Below the pieces are notes generated by a model. That model was given only the letters and a program-made list of their open reading frames with translations, searched no databases and was not told the origin of the DNA. From Chroococcidiopsis sp. TS-821 (GTDB lineage Bacteria > Cyanobacteriota > Cyanobacteriia > Cyanobacteriales > Chroococcidiopsidaceae): a DNA stretch of 64,000 bases. The DNA is taken from the NCBI RefSeq assembly GCF_002939305.1, contig NZ_MVDI01000008.1:62001-126000 (forward strand), given 5' to 3'. A program made the translations under genes and the position numbers. The stretch's first letter is position 1; every line of letters begins with the position of its first letter. Shown in pieces: positions 45,509 to 54,106 of the stretch.

Positions 45509-45560
45509 TAGTCCCCACGCAGGTGGACTTTGTCTATCAGCCGCGACTTCAGTCGCCAGG
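45509..45560. repeat. Two-hairpin palindromic element (REP-like)
   Basis: An AGTCC..AC/GTGGACT stem (45510-45529) is followed by a perfect GCGACT/AGTCGC stem (45543-45556). The plan resembles the start of the block at 17158-17190. It lies between the cytochrome b gene and the true start of the molybdopterin protein; translation through it produces a spurious N-terminus for the longer frame. Confidence 0.5.
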
Positions 45561-45581
45561 CATCCCATCTCACGTAAAAAA

Positions 45582-46286
45582 ATGCATCAATTTCCATCAC
45601 GTCGCCGTTTTTTAGAATTATCCGGATTTTCAAGTCTGAGTTTACTCCTTGGTGGGTGCGCGCTTAGTTTAGTAGAAGGTGTTGTCGGTAAAACTTTTGA
45701 ACCGCTCAATCAAAGCGTTGAAACTCTATTATTTAATCCTCAAAAGCTGATACCAGAATTTCCAGAAAGTGCAATTGAACCAAAAGCACTCATTGTTAAT
45801 ACCTACAGATTTACACCTGTAATCGATCCATCAAAGTTTCAATTAGTTATCGACGGTGAGGTCGATAATCCTTTGAGCTTGAGTATGGCAGAAATTCAGC
45901 AGCTACCACATCACACAATGACAATTCGTCACGTTTGCGTTGAAGGATGGGCGGCGATCGTGCAATGGGGTGGCGTTCGTCTGCGCGATTTGGTAGCGCT
46001 AGCGCAACCTAAATCAGATGTCCGCTATGTTTACTTTGAATCGGCGGATGGCTATTACGAAAGTTGGGATTTAGCTTCTGCGGTTCATCCGCAAACACTG
46101 CTTGCGGATCAAAAGAATGGAGAACCGTTACCAATTGAAAACGGTGCGCCTTTACGTCTTGCTTCACCAATTAAACTAGGGTACAAGCAAAGTAAGTGGG
46201 TAACGCGAATCACATTAGTTAATCAACTGCGGCGTTCTAAAGGGTATTGGGAAGATCGAGGTTATGAGTGGTATGCAGGGCTATAA
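45582..46286 (+). CDS. Tat-exported molybdopterin-dependent oxidoreductase lipoprotein (sulfite oxidase/MsrP fold)
   Basis: About 234 residues. I start at MHQFPSRRRFLELSGF because this begins a Tat signal (SRRRFLEL) that leads to a lipobox (LLLGGC, Cys about 25); the open frame upstream runs through a palindromic repeat. The sulfite-oxidase-type Mo domain has the Mo-ligating Cys in IRHVCVEGWAAIVQWGGV, then LRDLVALAQP, FESADGYYESWDL and PLRLASPIKLGYKQSKWV. It may repair methionine sulfoxide or act as another periplasmic oxidase/reductase. The cytochrome b protein upstream is the probable redox partner, and the TatA encoded at 2.2 kb belongs to its export route. Confidence 0.88.
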   Translation: MHQFPSRRRFLELSGFSSLSLLLGGCALSLVEGVVGKTFEPLNQSVETLLFNPQKLIPEFPESAIEPKALIVNTYRFTPVIDPSKFQLVIDGEVDNPLSLSMAEIQQLPHHTMTIRHVCVEGWAAIVQWGGVRLRDLVALAQPKSDVRYVYFESADGYYESWDLASAVHPQTLLADQKNGEPLPIENGAPLRLASPIKLGYKQSKWVTRITLVNQLRRSKGYWEDRGYEWYAGL

Positions 46287-46315
46287 TGTAGCACCTGAAG
46301 GCGTAAAATCAGGGA

Positions 46316-48745
46316 ATGAAAAATCAGCAACATCAATTCCCAATTCCTCCGCATACTTGGAATCGTCCCATCGGTCTTGGTTGGGATAAACCCTACACAG
46401 TCCGCATGGCGAGTAACCTAGATGATGGTCCTTGGCATGGAATGCCTTTAGGCGGCTTCGGTGCAGGGTGTATTGGTCGCGCTTCCCGTGGCGATTTTAA
46501 TTTGTGGCATATTGATGGTGGCGAACATACTTTCAAAAGTATTCCAGCGTGTCAGTTTAGTGTCTTTGAACAGCAAGCATCGACGTCACAAGCTTTTGCA
46601 TTATGTACTGAACCTCCGGCAGATAATACTTTAGCAGCTTGGCAGTGGTATCCAGGGCGTGGGAATGGTGTTTATCACGCGCTGTATCCTCGCAGTTGGT
46701 TTGTTTATGAAAATGTCTTGCAAGCGCATCTATCTTGCGAGCAGTTTTCGCCAATTTTGCCGGAGAATTATCAGGAGACAAGTTATCCTGTTGCTGCGTT
46801 CGTGTGGAGAGCGTACAACCCTACAAATGCGCCACTCACGTTGAGTATTATGCTGACTTGGCAAAATACTGTAGGTTGGTTTCAAAATGCCATCAAAAAT
46901 CCGGAAATCCGAATGCGCGATGATGGTAGTCCGGTTTATGAGTATGAGCCTTGTTTAGGAAATAGTGTTGGTAACTTTAATCGATGGATTGCTGAAGAAA
47001 ATCTTTGTGGTTGCGTGTTAGAAAGCACTGCGCGTGATTTACAAGATGGCATTGGACAGTGGGCGATCGCAACTCCACAACAACCCAATATAGAAGTTTT
47101 CTATCACACGCGCTGGAACTCTAGCGGGGATGGTGCAGAAATCTGGCACAGTTTCGCCCGTGATGGATCTTTACCAAATACTGAAGATACAACTCCTGCA
47201 AAAGCACAAGAACAACTAGCAGCGGCGATCGCAGTACGCTTTACACTGCAACCAGGCGAAACTCGCGAAATTCCTTTTGCGATCGCGTGGGATTTTCCTG
47301 TAACTGAGTTTGCACCAGGAGTGAGATATTTCCGCCGTTACACCGATTTTTTTGGGCGAGGTGGCAATAATGCAATAGCGATCGCGCAAACCGCACTTCA
47401 AAACTATCGCTCTTGGCAGCAACAAATTCAAGCTTGGCAACAACCCATTCTCGACCGCGACGATCTCCCCAGTAGTTTTAAAATGGCACTATTTAACGAA
47501 CTGTACGACCTCACGAGTGGTGGTACTTTGTGGAGTGCAGCAGATGAACGCGATCCCGTTGGTCAATTTGCTGTTTTAGAATGCTTTGATTATCGCTGGT
47601 ACGAAAGTTTAGATGTCAGACTGTATGGTTCTTTTGCCTTACTAATGCTCTGGTCTAAACTGGAAAAATCAGTCATTCGCGCCTTTGCCAGAGCCATTGA
47701 ACAGCGCGACGATCGCACTCGCGTTATCGGTTACTATTACACTCAAGGGCTAGAAAGTCCGACAGCTTTACGCAAAGTTGCAGGTGCAACACCGCATGAC
47801 TTAGGCGCGCCGAATGAGCATCCCTGGGAAGCGACTAACTATACAAGTTATCAAGATTGCAACTTATGGAAAGATTTATCCTGTGATTTTGTCTTACAAG
47901 TTTACCGCGATTTTGTGCTGACTGGTGGAACAGATTGGGAGTTATTGTGGGATTGTTGGTCTGCGGTTGTGCAAACGCTGACGTATTTAAAGACGTTTGA
48001 TTTAGATGAAGATGGAATTCCTGAAAATTCAGGCGCGCCAGATCAAACCTTTGACGATTGGCGTTTGCAAGGTGTCAGTGCTTATTGTGGGGGATTGTGG
48101 TTAGCTGCACTTGAAGCGGCGATCGCGATTGGTAAAACTTTACTCAGTTATCCTGAAAACCATCCTGCGAGTAAAATTCTGGCTGCTGCGCCAGATTACC
48201 CACCCATTCCTGAAACACTTGATGTATTCCAATCTTGGTTAACGCGATCGCGCCCAATCTATCAAGAAAAGCTGTGGAATGGGCAATACTATCGCCTCGA
48301 TAGCAAAAGTGGTTCGGATGTCGTCATGGCAGATCAACTGTGCGGACAATTTTATGCACGGCTACTCGGATTACCAGATATCGTACCGCAAGAATGCGCC
48401 TATCAAGCCTTAAACACAATTTATAATGCTTGCTTTTTAAAATTTCACAACGGTCAATTTGGGGCGGCTAACGGCTTAAAACCTGATGGTTCGCCAGAAA
48501 ACCCCAACGCGACGCATCCCCTTGAAGTTTGGACAGGAATTAATTTTGGACTTGCGGCGTTTTTGATGCAAATGGGTATGCAATCAGAAGCATGGCGCCT
48601 CACACAAGCTATCGTACAACAAGTTTACGACAACGGATTACAGTTTCGCACTCCTGAAGCCATTACCCCCAAAGGAACATTTCGCGCGTGTCACTACCTC
48701 CGTCCGATGGCAATTTGGGCTATTTACGGCGTATTGACTTTTTAA
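46316..48745 (+). CDS. GH116 family glycoside hydrolase (GBA2-like beta-glucosidase)
   Basis: An 809-residue protein of the non-lysosomal glucosylceramidase family. It has the N-terminal beta-sandwich region (GMPLGGFGAGCIGRASRGDF, FNLWHIDGGEH) and an (alpha/alpha)6 catalytic region after about residue 380. The nucleophile is expected in the LECFDYRWYESLDVR block and the acid/base Asp in GAPDQTFDDW. Family members hydrolyse glucosylceramide or beta-glucosides; cyanobacterial members have unproven substrates. There is no signal peptide. It starts about 30 bp after the molybdopterin gene in the same direction, though a functional link is not apparent. Confidence 0.9.
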   Translation: MKNQQHQFPIPPHTWNRPIGLGWDKPYTVRMASNLDDGPWHGMPLGGFGAGCIGRASRGDFNLWHIDGGEHTFKSIPACQFSVFEQQASTSQAFALCTEPPADNTLAAWQWYPGRGNGVYHALYPRSWFVYENVLQAHLSCEQFSPILPENYQETSYPVAAFVWRAYNPTNAPLTLSIMLTWQNTVGWFQNAIKNPEIRMRDDGSPVYEYEPCLGNSVGNFNRWIAEENLCGCVLESTARDLQDGIGQWAIATPQQPNIEVFYHTRWNSSGDGAEIWHSFARDGSLPNTEDTTPAKAQEQLAAAIAVRFTLQPGETREIPFAIAWDFPVTEFAPGVRYFRRYTDFFGRGGNNAIAIAQTALQNYRSWQQQIQAWQQPILDRDDLPSSFKMALFNELYDLTSGGTLWSAADERDPVGQFAVLECFDYRWYESLDVRLYGSFALLMLWSKLEKSVIRAFARAIEQRDDRTRVIGYYYTQGLESPTALRKVAGATPHDLGAPNEHPWEATNYTSYQDCNLWKDLSCDFVLQVYRDFVLTGGTDWELLWDCWSAVVQTLTYLKTFDLDEDGIPENSGAPDQTFDDWRLQGVSAYCGGLWLAALEAAIAIGKTLLSYPENHPASKILAAAPDYPPIPETLDVFQSWLTRSRPIYQEKLWNGQYYRLDSKSGSDVVMADQLCGQFYARLLGLPDIVPQECAYQALNTIYNACFLKFHNGQFGAANGLKPDGSPENPNATHPLEVWTGINFGLAAFLMQMGMQSEAWRLTQAIVQQVYDNGLQFRTPEAITPKGTFRACHYLRPMAIWAIYGVLTF

Positions 48746-49060
48746 GACTAGCTAAGCTTTACGCGTTACGCGCAAAATTTGCAGCCACAGAAAAATAACG
48801 CGCGATCGCGTTTCCTCGCTACTCGATGTCCCCTAAGAGATCATCTATCAACCAAATTCGATCTTTTTCATCAAAAAATTACATAAATGACTCCTAAATT
48901 AAAGTTTCTGTAAAGGTTACTCAAAATCTGCGTAATCCTTAAGTGAACTGCTGACAAATCAACGTAGGTTCATAATTTCACTTGTTGCAATCTGAACTTA
49001 TGCTGTAGCTGCTCGCGCAGCCAACTTGCACAAACGCAACAAACAGCAAGTTTTATAGCC
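48746..49060. other. Gap between the GH116 gene and the HTH gene
   Basis: AT-rich DNA with one HIP1-like site (GCGCGATCGCG near 48802). I see no gene, RNA gene or strong terminator in it. Confidence 0.5.
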
Positions 49061-49513
49061 ATGCCAGTCAAGAATTTTCTTAAGCCTCAACAAAAAGAAC
49101 AATTGCAGCAAGCGCTGCGAGAAAGCCAATGTCCATATTTTAGAGAACGGGTGCTAATGCTACTTTTAATGAACGATGGAAAAACCTACCAAGAAATCGC
49201 TGATTTTATTGGTTGCTCTTATCGTACAGTTGCTTATTGGTGTACGCACAGCGAACCAGACAACCTAGATAGTATGAAAGACCAGCGACAAAATGGTAAC
49301 TATCGCAAAGCAACAGCCGAATATATCGATCGATTGATGGAAGTTGTGCAAAAAAAACCAAGTGAGTTAGGACTACCTTTTGAAAATTGGAGTGGCGAAC
49401 GCCTCGCCACTTATCTCGCTCAAGAAACAGGAATTGACCTAACAGGCGCACACGTGAGAAAGCTACTCAAAAAACAGCGCGAAGCCACACCCCGAAAGTG
49501 CTGCACTAGATGA
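49061..49513 (+). CDS. Helix-turn-helix protein resembling the N-terminal part of IS630-type transposases
   Basis: A 150-residue protein with an HTH (GKTYQEIADFIGCSYRTVAYW) followed by a second winged-helix-like part (SGERLATYLAQETGIDLTGAHVRKLLKKQ). This is the layout of the DNA-binding half of IS630/Tc1-type transposases. No DDE catalytic part follows in any frame; a terminator comes 50 bases after the stop. Stand-alone copies like this are common in cyanobacteria and may be domesticated regulators or transposase remnants. Confidence 0.75.
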   Translation: MPVKNFLKPQQKEQLQQALRESQCPYFRERVLMLLLMNDGKTYQEIADFIGCSYRTVAYWCTHSEPDNLDSMKDQRQNGNYRKATAEYIDRLMEVVQKKPSELGLPFENWSGERLATYLAQETGIDLTGAHVRKLLKKQREATPRKCCTR

Positions 49514-49563
49514 CTTTTTACATTCTTATTCTTATTTAGTTATTACCAGCATGCAAGCACCGA

Positions 49564-49587
49564 GGGCAGTCAACAAACTGCCCTTTT
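49564..49587 (+). terminator. Intrinsic terminator of the HTH gene
   Basis: A 7-bp perfect stem GGGCAGT/ACTGCCC with a 6-base loop is followed by TTTTAATTTG, 50 bases after the stop codon. Confidence 0.85.
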
Positions 49588-49980
49588 AATTTGTTTATAC
49601 TTTTCTAAAATTAAAGCAATGTTCAAGATCTTTAAAATATTGATTTTAAAACTTTTAAATTTGAAATGTATTTTCTGTTATACGCTTTGTTTTTAAAATA
49701 TCTATTTTAAATAGAACCAATTTATATATCTCTTTAATCAATCAATTTTATACTAACTCTGTTGGAGAAGTAGGTTAAGATAGATTATTGCAGATTACAT
49801 GCGCATTTTTTGTATGCGAGCTTTAGAATTAATTTTTTTTAAACACTCAAGTTAAAATAAATTGAGTTTAAAAAATGTTTGCATATTGCAGGAAACAATT
49901 AATCTTTTGTTCACTAATATTCATATTTTGACAAAATATCTGATTTTTGACCGATGATAGAGAGTGGAATAGTTAGATTT

Positions 49981-49995
49981 TGAGAATGGTTATCA
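49981..49995. promoter_or_regulatory. Fur-family (Zur) box of the cobW-WD40 genes
   Basis: TGAGAATGGTTATCA has TGA.AA/TT.TCA symmetry around a 3-base centre and resembles the cyanobacterial Zur box (TGATAATnATTATCA type). It lies about 30 bases before the cobW start. A CobW zinc chaperone gene is a usual Zur target. Confidence 0.6.
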
Positions 49996-50023
49996 TTACT
50001 TATAAAGCTTAAGGAATGACCCC

Positions 50024-50995
50024 ATGATGACTGCAAAAACTCATAACGTCGTACCTGTAACAGTTCTCACAGGCTACTTGGGAGCAGGGAAAACAACTTT
50101 ACTCAATCGCATCCTCACGCACGACCACGGGAAAAAAGTCGCTGTGATTGTTAACGAGTTCGGGGAAGTGGGTATTGACAATCAGTTGGTGATTGATGCG
50201 GATGAAGAAATCTTTGAGATGAATAACGGCTGTATCTGCTGTACTGTGCGTGGCGATTTGATTCGGATTATCGGAAATTTAATGCGGCGGCGCGATAAGT
50301 TCGATCGCTTAGTGATTGAAACAACAGGGCTTGCTGACCCTGCGCCTGTGATTCAGACCTTTTTTGTTGATGAAGATATGCAGACGCAGTTGAGTTTAGA
50401 CGCAGTTGTGACTGTCGTAGATGCTAAGCATATTTGGCAACACTGGGAGGCGGATGAGGCGCAAGAGCAAATTGCGTTTGCCGATATTATTTTACTCAAT
50501 AAGGTTGATTTAGTTACAGAAGATGTTTTAGAAGAGCTAGAACGGCGAATTCGGGGGATGAATGCGATCGCTAAAATCTACCGCACTCGCAATGCTGAGT
50601 TAGAAATGGACGCGCTACTCGGTGTTAATGCGTTTGACTTAAGTCGCGCCTTAGAAGTTGACCCCAATTTTTTAAAGGAAGATGCGCACGAACACGACGA
50701 AACGGTTGGTTCAGTTGCTTTAGTAGAAAGTGGAGCGTTAAACCTGGAAAAGTTGAACGAATGGATAAGCTATCTTCTACAGACGCGCGGACCTGATATT
50801 TTCCGCATGAAGGGAATTTTAAATATTGCTGGAGAAGAGCGCCGCTTTGTGTTTCAAGGTGTTCACATGCTGTTTGAAGGTAAGCGCGATCGCCACTGGA
50901 AACCGAACGAAACGCGTAAAAATGAACTTGTGTTTATCGGTCGCAATCTTAATGAAGCCGAGTTGCGCGAAAACTTATTAGCGTGTATGGCGTAG
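50024..50995 (+). CDS. CobW/COG0523 family zinc-chaperone GTPase
   Basis: A 323-residue G3E GTPase. It has the Walker A motif GYLGAGKTTLLN, the metal-binding CXCC motif in NNGCICCTVRGDL, Walker B ETTGLADPAPV, NKVD base recognition (LNKVDLV), and the C-terminal CobW_C domain (IFRMKGILNIAGEERRFVFQGVHM). Members of this type (ZNG1/YjiA-like) deliver zinc to client proteins under zinc shortage. A Fur/Zur-type box lies upstream, supporting zinc control. The WD40 gene follows in the same direction. Confidence 0.92.
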   Translation: MMTAKTHNVVPVTVLTGYLGAGKTTLLNRILTHDHGKKVAVIVNEFGEVGIDNQLVIDADEEIFEMNNGCICCTVRGDLIRIIGNLMRRRDKFDRLVIETTGLADPAPVIQTFFVDEDMQTQLSLDAVVTVVDAKHIWQHWEADEAQEQIAFADIILLNKVDLVTEDVLEELERRIRGMNAIAKIYRTRNAELEMDALLGVNAFDLSRALEVDPNFLKEDAHEHDETVGSVALVESGALNLEKLNEWISYLLQTRGPDIFRMKGILNIAGEERRFVFQGVHMLFEGKRDRHWKPNETRKNELVFIGRNLNEAELRENLLACMA

Positions 50996-51040
50996 ATTGT
51001 AGACAAAGCAGAGGAGCAGAAGAATAGTGTTTTCGATATA

Positions 51041-51092
51041 ACTCATCACTCAAGACTCCTCACTAACAACTAACCACTCATCACTAGCCACT
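51041..51092. repeat. Degenerate CACTCATCACTAA-type repeats
   Basis: A run of near-copies of ACTCATC/ACTAACA/ACTAGCC fills most of the cobW-WD40 gap. It belongs to the same kind of dispersed heptad repeats as those near 6770. Confidence 0.5.
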
Positions 51093-51111
51093 CTTTTTCT
51101 AAGTTGCAACC

Positions 51112-52197
51112 ATGAACTCTAAAACGGTCGATTCTCAGCAGTTTGATTTGTCGTTTTCACAAATGCTTGAGGATTATGTCACAGCGATCGCGTGGTCGCC
51201 GCAGGGTAAATTTTTAGCTACGAGTTCTGCGGCGGGCGAGGTTGTTTTGTGGGAGCATACACTTGATCGTCAAGAATGGCAAAGAATACCATTGCAAAGT
51301 CACGATCAATCAGTAGACTGTTTGGCGTTTTCTAGCGATGGTTGTTTTCTTGCAGCGGGCGGTCAAGCAGGAGTCAAAATTTGGCAACTCGATCGAGCTA
51401 AGGTTAATCAGTGGCAGCCCCTTAGTATAACGCATTCTTCAGCTTGGGTCGATCGCCTCGCGTGGAATCCACTCAGCAATCAGCTTGCTTTTAGTTTAGG
51501 GCGTCACGTTCAGATTTGGGATGCAACAACACCGGACACTTCCACGATACTCAACTTTGCGGCATCTTCGGTACTTGGCTTAGATTGGAGTTCTGACGGT
51601 CAGTATCTTGCGATCGCAGGATATCACGGTGTCAAGATTTGGGAAAGTCGCAACTGGAGAGAAGAGCCTTATGTTTTCGACCTTCCGACTGCAAGTGTTG
51701 CGATCGCGTGGGCTGGCGATAGTAAGTACTTTGCGATCGGCAATATGGATCGGACAATTGCTGTGTTTGAATGGAATAATCCCGATCCTTGGGTGATGCG
51801 AGGTTTTCCTGGTAAAATTCGTCAAATAGCTTGGTCAACAGCAAGTCAGCGTCCACCTTTGTTTGCTGCGGCTAGCGTTGACGGTATTGTTGTGTGGTCT
51901 AAGCATCCTGACGATCTTGTTGGTTGGGAAAGCCGCGTGCTACAGCATCACGACGGAGTCGTACAAGCGATCGCATTTCAACCCAATAGCTTACTTTTAG
52001 CTTCTGCTGCTGAAGATGGCTTAATTTGCTTGTGGCATAAAGCACAACATCTTGCCCAAATTTTAGAAGGCGCACCCCAAGGTTTTTCTTATCTTGCTTG
52101 GCATCCTCGAGGTCAGCAACTCGCTGCTGGCGGTAAAAATGGTGAACTACAGGTTTGGACGCGATCGCGTCGCGGTCAAGGGTTTAATCTTTGTTAA
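51112..52197 (+). CDS. WD40 repeat protein
   Basis: A 361-residue protein made of about seven WD40 blades (AIAWSPQGKFLATSSAAGEV, CLAFSSDGCFLAAGGQAGVK, AIAFQPNSLLLASAAEDGLI, YLAWHPRGQQLAAGGKNGEL), with no signal peptide or other domain. It is expected to be a scaffold protein. A CobW gene followed by a WD40 gene recurs in cyanobacteria to my knowledge, so it may take part in zinc homeostasis as a chaperone partner; this is inference from position. Confidence 0.85.
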   Translation: MNSKTVDSQQFDLSFSQMLEDYVTAIAWSPQGKFLATSSAAGEVVLWEHTLDRQEWQRIPLQSHDQSVDCLAFSSDGCFLAAGGQAGVKIWQLDRAKVNQWQPLSITHSSAWVDRLAWNPLSNQLAFSLGRHVQIWDATTPDTSTILNFAASSVLGLDWSSDGQYLAIAGYHGVKIWESRNWREEPYVFDLPTASVAIAWAGDSKYFAIGNMDRTIAVFEWNNPDPWVMRGFPGKIRQIAWSTASQRPPLFAAASVDGIVVWSKHPDDLVGWESRVLQHHDGVVQAIAFQPNSLLLASAAEDGLICLWHKAQHLAQILEGAPQGFSYLAWHPRGQQLAAGGKNGELQVWTRSRRGQGFNLC

Positions 52198-52596
52198 AAG
52201 AAGCAAGGATACTGATAGCGCAGCAAAGATATGATATTTGTTGATTCTATAAGTTCGCGCAGGTAGAATTTAATAAAATTTTACCATAATAGCAGTAAAT
52301 TTATGCCTGTTTTCTATAATAAATGCTGCGTTCAATTTATATCTGCTGATTAGCAAGTAAAATTCTATTCTCATATCATAAGTTTTTTCAGCTATTTACC
52401 TTTCTTTTATTTTAAGTTTATTAGCTAATTGTTCCTAAAAACTTAATCAAAGATAATTTGCGAAATTAGCTAAGATTTCCATTGAAAAACCTTACTTTTT
52501 ATTGTGTAGGATCTACAACGATAGATAGATAAAAAATTAATAAATCGTAGTAAGATAGAAAAAATAATATGCGTTCTCCTGCTGAATATTGAATGT
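52198..52596. other. AT-rich gap before the ArsR gene
   Basis: About 400 bases rich in A and T with no gene, RNA or perfect dyad that I can support. The promoter of the ArsR gene should lie near 52490-52570 (for example a TAAGAT box near 52552). Confidence 0.4.
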
Positions 52597-52935
52597 ATGC
52601 GAGATACTTCTCCTACGGCTTTAGCGCAGGTCGCTGAATACTTTAAAGTTCTATCAGAAGTGAGTAGACTTCAAGTATTAAGCTGTTTGCGTTCAGGACC
52701 CAAGAATGTTATGGAAATTGTCGAGGCAACAGGGTTAGGTCAGGCAAATGTTTCTAAACATCTTAAAATGTTGATGCATTGTGGTATGGTTTCGCGTCAT
52801 CCGCAGGGAGTGAGTGTCTTTTATGAAGTCTCCGATCCTCTCATTTTTAATTTGTGCGAGGTTGTTTGCGATCGCATTTCGACGCGCTTACTTGCACAAG
52901 CAAATCAAATTGAAACCTTAAGAACGCCAGAGTAA
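52597..52935 (+). CDS. ArsR-family transcriptional regulator
   Basis: A 112-residue winged-helix regulator: YFKVLSEVSRLQVLSCLRSG, MEIVEATGLGQANVSKHLKML (recognition helix) and the beta-wing GMVSRHPQGVSVFYEVSD. The ELCVCDL-type alpha3 metal site of SmtB/ArsR is absent (NVMEIVEAT in its place). Remaining cysteines (LSCL, MHC, NLCEVVC) do not form a known metal site, so it may sense redox or something other than metals. It stands alone; the preceding Zur-linked genes make a metal role tempting but unsupported. Confidence 0.88.
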   Translation: MRDTSPTALAQVAEYFKVLSEVSRLQVLSCLRSGPKNVMEIVEATGLGQANVSKHLKMLMHCGMVSRHPQGVSVFYEVSDPLIFNLCEVVCDRISTRLLAQANQIETLRTPE

Positions 52936-53002
52936 AAGCAAATCTGGTAATTCTCAAACTTCTGCTATTTAATGAAGCAAGCGAGCGTAAATCAAAAGCA
53001 AT

Positions 53003-53371
53003 TTACTTTTGTAATATCAGCGGGCGTTGTCCTGGTTCAAAGCGATTACTTTGTTCTTGCATCACAGATTTTGCTTGCTGAGGATCGAAGTAGCGATTAA
53101 AGTCGGCGCGGAGGCGTTCAATGCGTTCTTCAGCTGACTGAACCTCGGCTTGAATTTCGTGCAGTTTTTGTTGTTGTGACAAGTAGTATGGTAAAAGTTT
53201 AGCGATCGCCGATCCAGCTGTGACCAACAGCAGTAAATTGACGACCAGTTTTACCGTAGTGTGAATTGCTGTCGCGCGATACGGATGACGACGGCGCTTG
53301 CTTCGCTTGCGAGCAACTCGGCGGGGATCTTGCGGTTTGAGTGAAGGGTCAGAAGGTTGAATAGCGTTCAT
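53003..53371 (-). CDS. Conserved single-pass membrane protein with coiled coil
   Basis: A 122-residue protein with a basic N-terminus (RKRSKRRRHPYR), one transmembrane segment (about 37-60, LVVNLLLLVTAGSAIAKLLPYY) and a periplasmic coiled coil (QQQKLHEIQAEVQSAEERIE). The C-terminus contains DPQQAKSVMQEQSNR. The topology is like FtsB/DivIC septal proteins, but sequence does not prove that. Homologues appear restricted to cyanobacteria as far as I know. Confidence 0.75.
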   Translation of the reverse strand: MNAIQPSDPSLKPQDPRRVARKRSKRRRHPYRATAIHTTVKLVVNLLLLVTAGSAIAKLLPYYLSQQQKLHEIQAEVQSAEERIERLRADFNRYFDPQQAKSVMQEQSNRFEPGQRPLILQK

Positions 53372-53932
53372 AACGACTCAAAAGCTGCTCTAGAGAAAGC
53401 TAGATTAACAATACCAAGCTATTACGCTGGTTTTCGACAAATTTTGCTGTAAATCCGTAACTTAAGTAAAGATGACTCTCTACTCAATTTGTTCTGCTTT
53501 AAACAAAAATTCAGAATTTACAAAGGTAAGGTAGATGTTACAGCTTGATGACCGAACAACCATGAGTCACCTTCGGTTAGGTGAGCGTGTAGGGTTACAA
53601 GTCTCGCAATGAGCGATTGACAAAAGCACAGGTCTTTATTCAAGAAATTTAGCTAGAAGCTAAGCGCTTTTTTACTTGCACCGTAATATCACGTAAACTC
53701 GCGTTGCTTCACAAGCAAGTTACCGCTAGTTTGCCAAAATTTCAACAGTAATTATACTGAAAAAATCTGAACTTTGTCCTAGGTAGCCGTCAGAAATTTG
53801 GGGGCACAGGGCGATAAGTTGAAAGGATGAAAATATATGCGACAAGGAGTAGCAAGTCACCCGAGGTTTTGCTTGCAATCCTGAGTGGCGATACCTTTCA
53901 TCCTTTCAAAATTTATGCTGTTTTAAATGGCG
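53372..53932. other. Hairpin-rich gap between the coiled-coil gene and psaM
   Basis: It contains TCACCT/AGGTGA (53567-53584) with loop TCGGTT, and TTAGCT/AGCTAA with a 3-base loop followed by GCGCTTTTTT near 53650-53675 (terminator-like on the plus strand). The long dyad at 53820-53909 is described separately. No protein gene is supported, and a small plus-strand RNA ending at the T-run is possible. Confidence 0.4.
53820..53909. repeat. 14-bp perfect inverted repeat with nested stems
   Basis: TTGAAAGGATGAAA (53820-53833) and TTTCATCCTTTCAA (53896-53909) are perfect reverse complements 62 bases apart. Inside, GGA..GCAAG pairs with CTTGC..TCC. The whole could fold into one long hairpin downstream of psaM, either a terminator, a small RNA or a miniature mobile element. 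Confidence 0.65.
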
Positions 53933-54028
53933 TTACTTGTAAAGCTCTGTTGCTAAGCGGAAAGCAAGTACGCCAGGAATCAGTGCAATGACAAGTGCTA
54001 CAAAAACTTGGGTATCTGATATAGACAT
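53933..54028 (-). CDS. psaM: Photosystem I subunit XII PsaM
   Basis: A 31-residue protein: MSISDTQVFVALVIALIP followed by GVLAFRLATELYK. This matches PsaM (family form MSISDTQVYIALVVALIPG..AFRLATELYK) almost throughout. It is a single transmembrane helix at the trimer interface of photosystem I. AGGAGG lies 9 bases before the ATG. The gene is monocistronic here. Confidence 0.96.
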   Translation of the reverse strand: MSISDTQVFVALVIALIPGVLAFRLATELYK

Positions 54029-54106
54029 TTGAGGAAACCTCCTTGAGACAAAATGAACCGAACAATCATTACTTTTGACCAAATTGTTCAACTGATGGAA
54101 TAAGTT

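Larger units (their letters stand above)
49514..50023. other. AT-rich regulatory gap before cobW
   Basis: After the terminator at 49564 the sequence is very AT-rich (runs such as TTTTAAAATATC) with no gene that I can support. The last 50 bases contain a Fur/Zur-type box. A weak CATGCGCA..TGTATGCG dyad lies near 49799. Confidence 0.5.

Noticed and set aside
45501-45581. N-terminal extension of the molybdopterin protein frame
   Set aside because: It translates a palindromic intergenic repeat, and the Tat signal beginning at 45582 is a proper N-terminus.
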